Positions 21,261-28,509 of a stretch of DNA of 31,296 nt are shown in pieces. This DNA is from Candidatus Uhrbacteria bacterium. Lineage in GTDB: Bacteria; Patescibacteriota; Patescibacteriia; UBA9934; GWF2-40-263. The position numbers were made by a program, and so were the translations under genes. Numbering within the stretch: the stretch's first letter is position 1; each line of letters begins with the position of its first letter. A model generated the notes under the pieces. That model did not search any database and had not been told where the DNA came from. It saw only the letters and a list, made by a program, of their open reading frames with translations. Location of the stretch: assembly GCA_018700535.1 (NCBI GenBank), contig JABITQ010000045.1, positions 1 to 31,296 on the forward strand, read 5' to 3'.

Positions 21261-22304
21261 TTATTTCTCATTCTTCTTAACTAACTGCCCGCACGCCGCA
21301 GCAATATCCTCTCCTTGTGTGCGTCTAGTCGTCACGACCACACCCTTTTTATCGAGTGTCTCTCTGAACGCTGTGATGGTGTCGATGGTACTTGCGGCAA
21401 AGCCGCAGTCTGTGAAGTTGTAGGGGATAAGGTTTACACGCACGGTCCCGATACGGTTTACAAAGTTTGCGAGGAGGGTTGCGTGGTGCTTGGTGTCGTT
21501 GATGTCTTTTAGCATTACGTACTCAAACGTGAGGTGGTGACGGCGGTTGCCGAAACGTTCGAGGTAACGACGTGACCAGTCTGCGAGTTTGGGGAGGAAG
21601 TCGTCGTAGCTGGTTGGGACGATTTCTTTGCGGGTGGCTTTGTCTGCGCTGTGGAGCGAGACGGCCATACGGACATGTGGCCAATCCTCGTCAGCGAGGA
21701 CTTGCTCGAGACGTGGGAGCACACCGACAGTAGAAACTGTGATGCGTGTTGTGCCGATGTCTGTGTGTTTCAAAATCGTATTCAGACTTGATTTTACATT
21801 CTCGTAGTTAGCGAGAGGTTCACCCATACCCATGTAGACGATGTTGCTGATGCGATCATCCTCTCCCATGTTGTCTACAAGGTACTGCTGCCAGAGACGC
21901 AACTGGTCGATAATCTCTTCTGCTTCAAGATTACGAATCAATCCCATTTTTCCAGTGGCACAAAACCCGCAACGCATTGCGCACCCAACTTGTGATGAGA
22001 CGCAGATGGTAAACATCCCGCGTTTGTTTTTCATCAAAACGGTTTCGATTTTTTGACCACCTTCAACGATGATGGCTGCCTTGTGTGTGTCTCCGTCAAT
22101 ACTTGCAACAATCTCATCGACAGTAACTGACATGAAAGGCATGTCTTTATCTAGTTTCTCTCGCATGGCTTTGGGTAGCGTGCTCACATCTAACCAAGAG
22201 CGAATTTCTGGAGAAAACAAAGCCTCCTCGATTTGCGCGAGGCGGTAGTTTGGAAGCTTTGGGAAAAGCTCGACGATTTGTTGGTTGCGATTTGAGTAGG
22301 CCAT
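21261..22304 (-). CDS. rlmN: Dual-specificity RNA methyltransferase RlmN
   Basis: The 347-residue radical-SAM protein has the CAMRCGFC cluster motif (C-x3-C-x2-C), preceded by TICVSSQVG, then IVYMGMGEPLANYENV, ITVSTVGVLPRL and VRMAVSLHSADKATR. The final TRRTQGEDIAAACGQL gives the C-terminal cysteine that carries the methyl group. RlmN methylates C2 of A2503 in 23S rRNA and A37 of some tRNAs. Length and motifs fit RlmN rather than the Cfr resistance enzyme. A strong promoter ends 9 nt before the ATG and there is no Shine-Dalgarno, so the mRNA is probably leaderless. Confidence 0.95.
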   Translation of the reverse strand: MAYSNRNQQIVELFPKLPNYRLAQIEEALFSPEIRSWLDVSTLPKAMREKLDKDMPFMSVTVDEIVASIDGDTHKAAIIVEGGQKIETVLMKNKRGMFTICVSSQVGCAMRCGFCATGKMGLIRNLEAEEIIDQLRLWQQYLVDNMGEDDRISNIVYMGMGEPLANYENVKSSLNTILKHTDIGTTRITVSTVGVLPRLEQVLADEDWPHVRMAVSLHSADKATRKEIVPTSYDDFLPKLADWSRRYLERFGNRRHHLTFEYVMLKDINDTKHHATLLANFVNRIGTVRVNLIPYNFTDCGFAASTIDTITAFRETLDKKGVVVTTRRTQGEDIAAACGQLVKKNEK

Positions 22305-22313
22305 AACCAGGGG

Positions 22314-22342
22314 AGGTTAGTCGAAATCAAGGCTTTTGTCAA
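22314..22342 (-). promoter_or_regulatory. Promoter of rlmN
   Basis: Minus-strand TTGACA (22337-22342), 17-nt spacer, TAACCT (22314-22319), 9 nt from the ATG. Confidence 0.8.
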
Positions 22343-22346
22343 TCAT

Positions 22347-22377
22347 AAAACCCGCTAGCCGTAATGCTTAGCGGGCT
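22347..22377 (-). terminator. Terminator of the IMPase-like gene
   Basis: On the minus strand GCCCGCTAAGC pairs with GGCTAGCGGG around ATTAC, followed by TTTTATG. It overlaps the stop codon at 22368. Confidence 0.75.
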
Positions 22378-23213
22378 GAGATTGTGAGTGTCTCGATCGG
22401 TGGAAGACGTGCCGTGATCTGTGGAAGTAGTGGTGTGCTACAGACAGTGATCGATCCGAATGGAAGATCCACAGGACCTGTGAAGTCAATCGGGTCACCT
22501 CTCAGATCGGTGACGCCTCCATGCATCTCCGCGAGAATGCAGGTGGCAGCAGCGACTTGCCAGATGGCGAGATCGCCCACGCGTGAGATCACTACGTCCG
22601 CTTCGCTATTCATGACGGCGAGCACCTGGTGACCGTAGCTGTGAATGTCGAGTTGGCGGGATACCCCCAGAGTTTCTGCGAGGTAGTTGTAAAGCTGGTT
22701 CGACTGCGGGTTGTCTGCTCTGACCATGCATGCATCTTTGATGTTTGCACACCCAGGTCGTGTGAGCCGAGTTGGTTGATCAAGACCAACTTGAATCCAA
22801 GCTCCATGACCTTTCATCGCAGAGACCATGATGTCACAGTCTGGGAAGTAGATCGCACCAACCACAGCGGAGTTGCCAGCCACGTAGCTAATGATGACGC
22901 AGTAGTCGTCTGTGCCCCGAGCGAAACCGTCGGTTCCATTGAGTGAGTCGACAGTCCAGTAGCTTCTTGTTCGTGCTCCTGTGTGACTCGATTCATCCTC
23001 CTTGCAGACAATGACGTCACCGGGGAAGACCGAGCGGATCATTCTTTCGATAGCGGCGGATGCCACCTGGTTTGCACGAGTCACAAGAGACCCGTCTGGT
23101 TTTCTGGCGCCTTCAATGATAGGGCCGTCAGATTCGCGAATGGCGAGAATGCTGTCACCTGCCACTCGTGTGGCACGGCAGGCTACTTGAAGGCGTTGAG
23201 CAATAGCTGTCAT
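22368..23213 (-). CDS. Inositol-monophosphatase-like (FIG superfamily) protein, altered metal site
   Basis: The 281-residue protein follows the IMPase/CysQ plan: KPDGSLVTRANQVASAAIE (38-56), KEDES (71-75, the E-E metal motif), YWTVDSLNGTDGF (85-97) and GDLAIWQVAAA (213-223), then EMHGGVTDLRGD. Two metal-ligand positions differ from consensus: the second Asp of D-P-x-D-G-T is N92, and the Asp of W-D-x-A-A is Q219. It could be a weak or changed phosphatase or a binding protein. AGGAGG lies just upstream of the ATG. It is a single-gene unit, C-rich in codon use. Confidence 0.8.
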   Translation of the reverse strand: MTAIAQRLQVACRATRVAGDSILAIRESDGPIIEGARKPDGSLVTRANQVASAAIERMIRSVFPGDVIVCKEDESSHTGARTRSYWTVDSLNGTDGFARGTDDYCVIISYVAGNSAVVGAIYFPDCDIMVSAMKGHGAWIQVGLDQPTRLTRPGCANIKDACMVRADNPQSNQLYNYLAETLGVSRQLDIHSYGHQVLAVMNSEADVVISRVGDLAIWQVAAATCILAEMHGGVTDLRGDPIDFTGPVDLPFGSITVCSTPLLPQITARLPPIETLTISAR

Positions 23214-23231
23214 GTATTTCCTCCTGGCAAG

Positions 23232-23260
23232 AAGTTAACCTAGTTGTCTAATCTTTGCAA
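23232..23260 (-). promoter_or_regulatory. Promoter of the IMPase-like gene
   Basis: Minus-strand TTGCAA (23255-23260), 17-nt spacer, TAACTT (23232-23237). The leader would be about 12 nt, just enough for the Shine-Dalgarno. Confidence 0.6.
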
Positions 23261-23262
23261 CA

Positions 23263-23296
23263 AAACAAAAATACCCCGAGAAAACTCGGGGTATTT
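23263..23296 (-). terminator. Terminator of the RRM gene
   Basis: ATACCCCGAG pairs with CTCGGGGTAT around a 4-nt loop. On the minus strand it is followed by TTTTTGTTTTG. Confidence 0.85.
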
Positions 23297-23309
23297 TATG
23301 TTGTGGAGA

Positions 23310-23570
23310 TTAGTCCTGTTGTGGACGTGCGAAGTCGACGCTGATTGCGCGACCTTCGACCTCCTTGCCGTTCATGGCGTCGATAGCAGCCTGTCCTGAT
23401 GCTTCGTTGTTGTATTCAACGAACCCGAACCCGCGGCTGCGTCCGCTTTCACGGTCAGTGATTACGCGTGCAGAAATGACTTCACCAAATTCAGCGAAGA
23501 GGTTTCCGAGTGCTGCGTCGTCTACTGCCCATGGAAGGGAGCCGATAAAAAGCTTGTTGTTCATAATCAA
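23310..23570 (-). CDS. RNA-recognition-motif (RRM) RNA-binding protein
   Basis: The 86-residue protein is a single RRM: RNP2 KLFIGSLPW (about 6-14), then AEFGEVISARVITDRESGRS, and RNP1 RGFGFVEY (about 46-53), ending ISVDFARPQQD. Such small RRM proteins bind single-stranded RNA and are often induced by cold in cyanobacteria and other bacteria. The start may be the third codon (ATG at 23564). The leader is about 50-55 nt and can form small hairpins (TTCCT with AGGAA; GTG with CAC), as often seen for cold-responsive genes. Its promoter is back to back with that of sodB. Confidence 0.92.
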   Translation of the reverse strand: MIMNNKLFIGSLPWAVDDAALGNLFAEFGEVISARVITDRESGRSRGFGFVEYNNEASGQAAIDAMNGKEVEGRAISVDFARPQQD

Positions 23571-23629
23571 GAAAACAAGTGAATTATTTACACTTCCTTA
23601 ATTAGGAACCTAACAAGAGAAGTGGGGAA

Positions 23630-23658
23630 AGTATGCCAATATTTTACCGCTTTGTCAA
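23630..23658 (-). promoter_or_regulatory. Promoter of the RRM gene
   Basis: Minus-strand TTGACA (23653-23658), 17-nt spacer, CATACT (23630-23635). Its -35 overlaps that of sodB. Confidence 0.75.
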
Positions 23659-23679
23659 CGGACTTTGGTGAGGTATAGT
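23652..23679 (+). promoter_or_regulatory. Promoter of sodB
   Basis: TTGTCA (23652-23657), 16-nt spacer, TATAGT (23674-23679), about 21 nt leader. Confidence 0.7.
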
Positions 23680-23706
23680 TGGTCTACTTAGTCGTAAAAT
23701 TTCAAT

Positions 23707-24285
23707 ATGTTTGAGTTGCCAGAATTAGCTTTTGAAAAAGATTCATTCGCACCATGGACGTCTGCAGAGACGTTCGATTACCACCACGGAAAGCATCACG
23801 CGGGGTATGTAAAGAAACTAAACGCAGCTCTTGAAGACTCTGATTTAGCGGGGTACTCATTAAAAGAAGTGATCGCCGCAAGTCGCGGAGAGAACAACAA
23901 AATCTTTAACAGCGCAGCGCAACATTTCAATCACAGCTTTTTTTGGAACTGTCTTTCTGTAGACGGCGGTGCACCCGGACCTAAGTTGGCTGAGATGATC
24001 GATCGTGATTTTGAATCACTTGCATCGTTCAAAGAACAGTTCAGCGCACTTGCCGCAACACACTTTGGGTCTGGTTGGGCTTGGTTGATCGTCGAGAATG
24101 ACAAGCTTGTTTTGCGCGGATACCACGATGCAGACACTCCAGCAGATGGCGACGTGACACCACTCTTAACACTCGATGTTTGGGAACATGCGTATTACAT
24201 CGATCATCGAAACAATCGCGCTGGGTTTATTGAAGGATTTTGGGCGCATGTGAACTGGGGGTTTGTTGAGGAACAGTTGGGATAA
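23707..24285 (+). CDS. sodB: Superoxide dismutase, Fe type
   Basis: The 192-residue enzyme has the four metal ligands of Fe/Mn SOD: H26 (DYHHGKHHAGYV), H76 (QHFNHSFFW), D157 and H161 (LDVWEHAYYID). Q72 in the AAQHFNH stretch and alanine at the place of the MnSOD glutamine (HDADTP) point to the iron form. It converts superoxide to oxygen and hydrogen peroxide in the cytosol. Its ATG lacks a Shine-Dalgarno. It is divergent from the RRM gene and ends with its own terminator. Confidence 0.95.
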   Translation: MFELPELAFEKDSFAPWTSAETFDYHHGKHHAGYVKKLNAALEDSDLAGYSLKEVIAASRGENNKIFNSAAQHFNHSFFWNCLSVDGGAPGPKLAEMIDRDFESLASFKEQFSALAATHFGSGWAWLIVENDKLVLRGYHDADTPADGDVTPLLTLDVWEHAYYIDHRNNRAGFIEGFWAHVNWGFVEEQLG

Positions 24286-24290
24286 ATGCA

Positions 24291-24329
24291 AAGCCTCTAA
24301 CCGATAAAAAAATTGGTTGGAGGTTTTTT
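24291..24329 (+). terminator. Terminator of sodB
   Basis: CCTCTAACC pairs with GGTTGGAGG, followed by TTTTTTGG. Confidence 0.85.
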
Positions 24330-24344
24330 GGTTGTAGTAATAGG

Positions 24345-24392
24345 TTGACAAAGTACGTATTTTCTGACATTATCGCTTGTTCTTGTATAATC
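24345..24392 (+). promoter_or_regulatory. Tandem promoters of the 24489 gene
   Basis: First: TTGACA (24345-24350), 18-nt spacer, CATTAT (24369-24374). Second: CTGACA (24365-24370), 16-nt spacer, TATAAT (24387-24392). The leader is about 90-110 nt. Confidence 0.65.
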
Positions 24393-24488
24393 TCAGGGTG
24401 GTTCCATCTTTTTGCAGAATTAAGTTTTGTGCCAAAAGATGGGAATCAGCCCAAATGGAATATCGCTCAGTTTGAGCGGGAGGTAGCG

Positions 24489-24953
24489 ATGGAAGAAGTT
24501 GCAATGTTTGCCGGAAAGGTTTTGGCATCCTTTGGATTCATTTTGTTCATTGTCGGACTATTTGCAATGTTGTTGAAGATGGAAATTCCAAGTGCTCAGC
24601 CAATGCTTTTGTGGAATTACATTCTCATCAGGCGATCTAATGATGGCAACCATCAATTGATACGAGGTCATGTCGGTGGACAACCCTTGCGTTACTTTGG
24701 TGGATCCTACCTTGCGATCGAACCAAGGTTGGGAAGAAGTCCTCTTGTTCGGGGAGGTGGAGGAACTTCTGAGGTGATGCCTGAGCGGCAAGGATCTGCA
24801 CTTCACTATTCTGTCGAGAAAGGTGCGGGATCCGCATTTCTGATGCTTGGTCCAGATGTAGTTGATCTGTCGATCGAGGACTTGCTTGAACGAGCTGGTC
24901 TTCAGCTGACAGATGAAGGGGTTTTGGAAACTCCAAGGTCCGCGGCTAGCTGA
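24489..24953 (+). CDS. Single-pass membrane orphan protein, 154 aa
   Basis: GGGAGG lies 5 nt before the ATG at 24489. An N-terminal membrane segment (VLASFGFILFIVGLFAMLL, about 11-29) is followed by a basic region (NYILIRRSNDGNHQLIRGH) and a C-terminal acidic helix (VVDLSIEDLLERAGLQLT). The frame is open back to 24345, but that codon is TTG within the -35 hexamer, so it is not a start. No family is recognised. It is a single-gene unit with tandem promoters and a terminator. Confidence 0.65.
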   Translation: MEEVAMFAGKVLASFGFILFIVGLFAMLLKMEIPSAQPMLLWNYILIRRSNDGNHQLIRGHVGGQPLRYFGGSYLAIEPRLGRSPLVRGGGGTSEVMPERQGSALHYSVEKGAGSAFLMLGPDVVDLSIEDLLERAGLQLTDEGVLETPRSAAS

Positions 24954-24973
24954 CCTCAGTCCACAGCACATAC

Positions 24974-25008
24974 AACCCGCCCAGACATACGGTCTCGGCG
25001 GGTTTTTG
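24974..25008 (+). terminator. Terminator of the 24489 gene
   Basis: AACCCGCC pairs with GGCGGGTT around an 18-nt loop, followed by TTT. Confidence 0.8.
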
Positions 25009-25009
25009 C

Positions 25010-25015
25010 TATACT
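25010..25015 (+). promoter_or_regulatory. -10 box for the 25022 lipoprotein gene
   Basis: TATACT ends 6 nt before the ATG, overlapping the tail of the terminator. Leaderless spacing. Confidence 0.45.
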
Positions 25016-25021
25016 TTTTTT

Positions 25022-25582
25022 ATGAGGTTGATTTTATTTCTTCTTATCCCCACATTTATACTTTCTGGTTGTGGAACCAGAGTATTGATTGAGGTTGCGG
25101 AGGAGGCGGAGGTTGGTGTGGTTGAGAATGAGATTCCGGCGTCTTGGACTGTGTATGCCAATGATGCGTTTGGTTACTCTGTCTCGTATCCAAGCGCTGG
25201 TGTGCTGTTTGTTGGGGTGACGGAGGATCATGAGATTGATGTGCCTGGCGGAGATGCAGTTGTTGTGCACATTACTGATGCGACACCTGAGGAGGTGCTT
25301 AGTACGCAGGTGAACACGTTGACGATCGAGGTGATTGAGGGGGAGCGGTCGGCGCATGAGTGGGTGTCGGTGCATCTTGAGGAGTATGTGAAGGGCGGAG
25401 TTGCTGGGCAGACAATTCAGGAGTTTGTGGGTGAGGATGCGATTGTGATCAGGGGGAGTGGTACGGAAAATTCTGTTGAGAAGCTAATGGTGTTTAATCG
25501 GGCGGGGGTGGTGTATGTGGTGAGCTACCAAAAAAGTTCGTATACATTTGAGGAGATCCTGGCGACATTTGAGTGGATTTAA
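25022..25582 (+). CDS. PsbP-like lipoprotein, 186 aa
   Basis: The signal peptide MRLILFLLIPTFILSGC has a lipobox (LSGC, C17). After an acidic linker, SWTVYANDAFGYSVSYPS (about 40-57) starts a PsbP-like domain as in the 7007 protein, which has the SNEEFGFSFMYPSDW version. The C-terminal part (VEKLMVFNRAGVVYVVSYQK, then FEEILATFEWI) fits the end of that fold. Likely extracytoplasmic; function unknown. Codon use is T- and G-rich, unlike the neighbouring 24489 gene. Confidence 0.7.
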   Translation: MRLILFLLIPTFILSGCGTRVLIEVAEEAEVGVVENEIPASWTVYANDAFGYSVSYPSAGVLFVGVTEDHEIDVPGGDAVVVHITDATPEEVLSTQVNTLTIEVIEGERSAHEWVSVHLEEYVKGGVAGQTIQEFVGEDAIVIRGSGTENSVEKLMVFNRAGVVYVVSYQKSSYTFEEILATFEWI

Positions 25583-25611
25583 AAACGACTCGGTTAGGAG
25601 TCGTTTTTTTG
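25581..25611. terminator. Bidirectional terminator between PsbP-like gene and pgi
   Basis: AAAACGACTC pairs with GAGTCGTTTT around GGTTAG, with A- and T-runs on both sides. Confidence 0.85.
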
Positions 25612-25626
25612 TTCTCGATTTTTTTG

Positions 25627-26928
25627 TTACACAGCCAGGAGTTTTCGCGTTGCTTCTTTGTATGTCTCGACTGCGGGTTGATTGAATGCGTTTACGTTCA
25701 TGAGTTTTGCTAAGTACATCATCTCGATCATTCTGAACTGCAGGTAGTAACCAAGTTCGCGTGGGGTTACACCCTGAAGGTCGATCTCGATGAATGGACG
25801 GTTCTTTGCGGTGTAAGCAGTTTTGACGCCGCCGACGATTGCTTCTGAAATTCGCTCGAGCGATTTACCCTGAACGTTTTTTACAAGCCTTGGCATCTGA
25901 AGGGAGTGTGGCACTACATTGATATCACCTTTGAACGAGTAGATAATGTTTGTAAATTTGTCGTCCGGACCACCGTAGTACAGCTGTGCCATTGAGTGGA
26001 GGTCTGTGGATCCGATAGAGACGATTGGTGTGACACCAGCGTTGACTGTGTTTCCATCAAGGTCCTGCTCTTTTCCAATAGATTCACCCATTAGCTGTCG
26101 GTACCACTTTCCAAGCGCCTCAAGCTTGGGGGCAAATAAAAAGCTGTTGTGAATGTTCCGGCCTTGTTGCGCGTGGAGGTGTGTGTGGATGGCAGAAACC
26201 ATCGCATGATTCTTTTTTAGGTTTGTGTGCGTGCCATCTTTGATTGCATCTCGTGCACCCTTGCGAATTTGATCAAGGTCGATGTTTGCAAGATAAAGCG
26301 GTAGGAGTCCAACGGCTGAGAACACAGAGTATCGTCCGCCTACATTTTCTGGGATAGCGATCTTTCCAAGACCTTTTGTCGCAGCTGCTTTCCAGAGCGC
26401 GGAGCCTTCTGTGGTGATAGTGGTAATGCGATCACTGATGTCGCCAAAATGGTCTCCTAATATTTTCCAGAGCACTTCAGTGTTTGCGATAACTTCTGTT
26501 GTGCCACCAGATTTGCTAATTGAGAGAATCGCAAAGTCATCCTTGCTGTGCATGCGAATGAGTCTTTGTGTAACACCTGTCATCTGATCGTCTGAGACGG
26601 TGTCAAGAAACAATAGTTTTGGCAGACGATCCACTAACAGATTCATCGAGCCAGCAATCGAGTCATAGATAGCTTTGGTTCCTAGGTTTGATCCGCCTAT
26701 CCCGACAACAATGACATACTGCAAGGTTGAGGTTTGAATACTTTTTCCAAGGTTGCGAACTTGCTCAAGCAGGTCATCATCAAACGGAAGTTGTAGCGAC
26801 GCTTCAGGGTCTTTGTAGTCAACACGTGTAGCAATTTCAGCAAGATGTTCTCGGTAGTCTGCAAGCGTATCTGCAACAGACTGAATGTCTGACTCATCAA
26901 CACCTGCAACGTTTGAGGAAAATTTCAT
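25627..26928 (-). CDS. pgi: Glucose-6-phosphate isomerase
   Basis: The product (433 residues from the ATG at 26928) has the PGI signatures YVIVVGIGGSNLGTKAIYD, LSISKSGGTTEV, IPENVGGRYSVFSAVGLLPL, the histidine loop SIGSTDLHSMAQLY and the lysine end NVNAFNQPAVETYKEATR. It interconverts glucose-6-phosphate and fructose-6-phosphate in the cytosol. The length fits the shorter bacterial forms. A GTG at 26952 would add eight residues, but TACTAT and TATAAT boxes lie there, so 26928 is the likely start. No Shine-Dalgarno is seen. It is not next to other glycolysis genes. Confidence 0.95.
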   Translation of the reverse strand: MKFSSNVAGVDESDIQSVADTLADYREHLAEIATRVDYKDPEASLQLPFDDDLLEQVRNLGKSIQTSTLQYVIVVGIGGSNLGTKAIYDSIAGSMNLLVDRLPKLLFLDTVSDDQMTGVTQRLIRMHSKDDFAILSISKSGGTTEVIANTEVLWKILGDHFGDISDRITTITTEGSALWKAAATKGLGKIAIPENVGGRYSVFSAVGLLPLYLANIDLDQIRKGARDAIKDGTHTNLKKNHAMVSAIHTHLHAQQGRNIHNSFLFAPKLEALGKWYRQLMGESIGKEQDLDGNTVNAGVTPIVSIGSTDLHSMAQLYYGGPDDKFTNIIYSFKGDINVVPHSLQMPRLVKNVQGKSLERISEAIVGGVKTAYTAKNRPFIEIDLQGVTPRELGYYLQFRMIEMMYLAKLMNVNAFNQPAVETYKEATRKLLAV

Positions 26929-27079
26929 AGAAGTTTTTTTGCTATAGTACACAACGATTATAACCTGCTTGTCGAGTTATGCACATTAGGTACGTTGGTT
27001 TAGGAAAAATGGGTGCAATTATACGCACATAGTAATAAGTGGGTTTTTGTGGGCTGGTTTATAAATAAGAATTGGGGGT

Positions 27080-27559
27080 ATGAAAAAAGTTAAGTTGGCG
27101 ACATTTGGAGGTGGGTGTTTTTGGGGGGTTGAGGATGTGTATCAAAAACAGGAGGGGGTGATTGATGCTGTGTCTGGGTATATGGGTGGTGGATCAGAGA
27201 GTGTGACGTATGAGGAGGTGGGTGGTGGGAAGACGGGGCATGCCGAGGTGGTTCAGCTGGTGTTTGACCCAGAGACGATTTCTTACGAGGGGCTTCTAGA
27301 TATTTTTTGGAAGATACATGACCCAACGCAAGTGAATAAGCAGGGGCCGGATGTGGGGTCTCAGTATCGGTCGGTAATTTTTGTGCATTCAAAAGAACAG
27401 CGAGCGGTGGCAGAAGCTTCGCTCGAAAAAGCTAAGAGGGAGCATGATGATCAGATCGCAACGCAGATTGAGGATTCATCAACGTTTCATCGAGCAGAGG
27501 ATTATCATCAAAATTATGTAGCTAGGACTGGGCGCGGCGCCTGTCATGTTGTTTTATGA
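27080..27559 (+). CDS. msrA: Peptide methionine sulfoxide reductase MsrA
   Basis: The 159-residue protein has the MsrA site TFGGGCFWGVEDVY with catalytic C13, VSGYMGGG, KTGHAEVVQLVFDP, and the HDPTQVNKQGPDVGSQYRS block; the end EDYHQNYVAR is also typical. MsrA reduces methionine-S-sulfoxide in proteins and is recycled by thioredoxin. A second cysteine (near residue 155, GRGACHVVL) could be the resolving residue. The stop overlaps the start of the thioredoxin-like lipoprotein by ATGA, so the two are translationally coupled. Confidence 0.95.
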   Translation: MKKVKLATFGGGCFWGVEDVYQKQEGVIDAVSGYMGGGSESVTYEEVGGGKTGHAEVVQLVFDPETISYEGLLDIFWKIHDPTQVNKQGPDVGSQYRSVIFVHSKEQRAVAEASLEKAKREHDDQIATQIEDSSTFHRAEDYHQNYVARTGRGACHVVL

Positions 27560-28071
27560 AGAATATTTTAATTGTGAGCGCAGTGTTGGTTTTGGTCGGG
27601 GCTGGTTGTGTAGGTGGTTCGAGTATTGAATCAGAGCTTGCTGAGGTGTTGGCTGAGCTTGAGGAGGAGATGGTTGCTGATGACTTGATTGAGGTTATTG
27701 TTTTTGATGAAGTGGAAGTCGAAGCAGAGGTCGAGTCTGAACCTGTAGCAGCTTCTCTTGCTGGAACATACACAAACTATTCTAAAGACGCTGTTGCATC
27801 TGGGCTTCTCTCTGACGAGACAGTCGTACTCTTTTTCCACGCCAATTGGTGCCACTTCTGCCTTGAGGCAGATGCAGATTTCCGTGCGCACATCGATGAG
27901 ATCCCTGCGGGGGTTAAACTTTTAAAAACAGATTACGATACTCAGAAGGCACTCAAGGGGCTTTATGGTGTGAAGTATCAACACACATTTGTGAAGCTTG
28001 ATGCGTCTGGTGGCGCAGCTGACATCTGGGTTGGTGGAGGGTATGACGAGTTGGTGGATCATGTTGAGTAA
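27556..28071 (+). CDS. Thioredoxin-like lipoprotein coupled to msrA
   Basis: The lipoprotein signal MKNILIVSAVLVLVGAGC gives C18 as lipid site. An acidic linker (about 25-65) leads to a thioredoxin fold: VVLFFHANWCHFCLEADADF with C99-x-x-C102 and KGLYGVKYQHTFVKLDASG. The residue before the conserved T in that last block is H143, where classical thioredoxins have the cis-proline. The protein would sit outside the membrane and may relay electrons to extracytoplasmic targets. The 4-nt overlap with msrA suggests a linked redox role, although MsrA has no signal peptide. Confidence 0.85.
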   Translation: MKNILIVSAVLVLVGAGCVGGSSIESELAEVLAELEEEMVADDLIEVIVFDEVEVEAEVESEPVAASLAGTYTNYSKDAVASGLLSDETVVLFFHANWCHFCLEADADFRAHIDEIPAGVKLLKTDYDTQKALKGLYGVKYQHTFVKLDASGGAADIWVGGGYDELVDHVE

Positions 28072-28197
28072 CTGAGTTCTCAATGGCGGGGGGGTTGTGT
28101 AATGTGCAGCTGCTTCTTTTTATGTGGATAACAAAACTATTCCTAAATTTCAAAATGCTACAATAGATTCAACGCTAATTTATAAGCTTTTTTCTAT

Positions 28198-28410
28198 ATG
28201 AAGCATTCAGGTAAGTGCGGCCTTCATTGCGTCGCTTGGTGGCTCCTCTGGGTAGGTGGCATCAACTGGGGTCTTGTCGGTCTACTAGACTGGAACCTCG
28301 TCGAGACAGTTCTCGGATCATGGCCATGGCTCGTTACGCTCGTGTACGTTCTCGTTGGTCTTTCAGCTCTCCTCCTCTTGTTGGAGAAGAAATGCGCAAA
28401 GTGTAAATAA
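28198..28410 (+). CDS. DUF378 small membrane protein
   Basis: The 70-residue protein has two membrane helices (VAWWLLWVGGINWGLVGLL and PWLVTLVYVLVGLSALLLLL). The pattern WxLLWVGGINWGLVG is the DUF378 (YuzA-like) signature. It ends in a basic CAKCK tail and has two further cysteines near the N-terminus (CGLHC). Function unknown. A TACAAT box (about 28 nt upstream) may be its -10. The 28072-28197 gap holds nothing else that I can see. Confidence 0.85.
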   Translation: MKHSGKCGLHCVAWWLLWVGGINWGLVGLLDWNLVETVLGSWPWLVTLVYVLVGLSALLLLLEKKCAKCK

Positions 28411-28420
28411 CACTCGGGGA

Positions 28421-28456
28421 AAATCGAGAACGCCATGGGAGCGTTCTCGATTTTTT
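28421..28456 (+). terminator. Terminator of the DUF378 gene
   Basis: AAATCGAGAACGC pairs with GCGTTCTCGATTT around a 7-nt loop, followed by TTTGG. Confidence 0.9.
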
Positions 28457-28509
28457 GGTTGAATGAAAAAACAGGACATGATTTACATGTCCTATTTTTT
28501 GTACCACTT

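Noticed and set aside
24345..24488. TTG start at 24345 for the membrane orphan
   Set aside because: This TTG is the first three bases of the TTGACA -35. The ATG at 24489 has a good Shine-Dalgarno.
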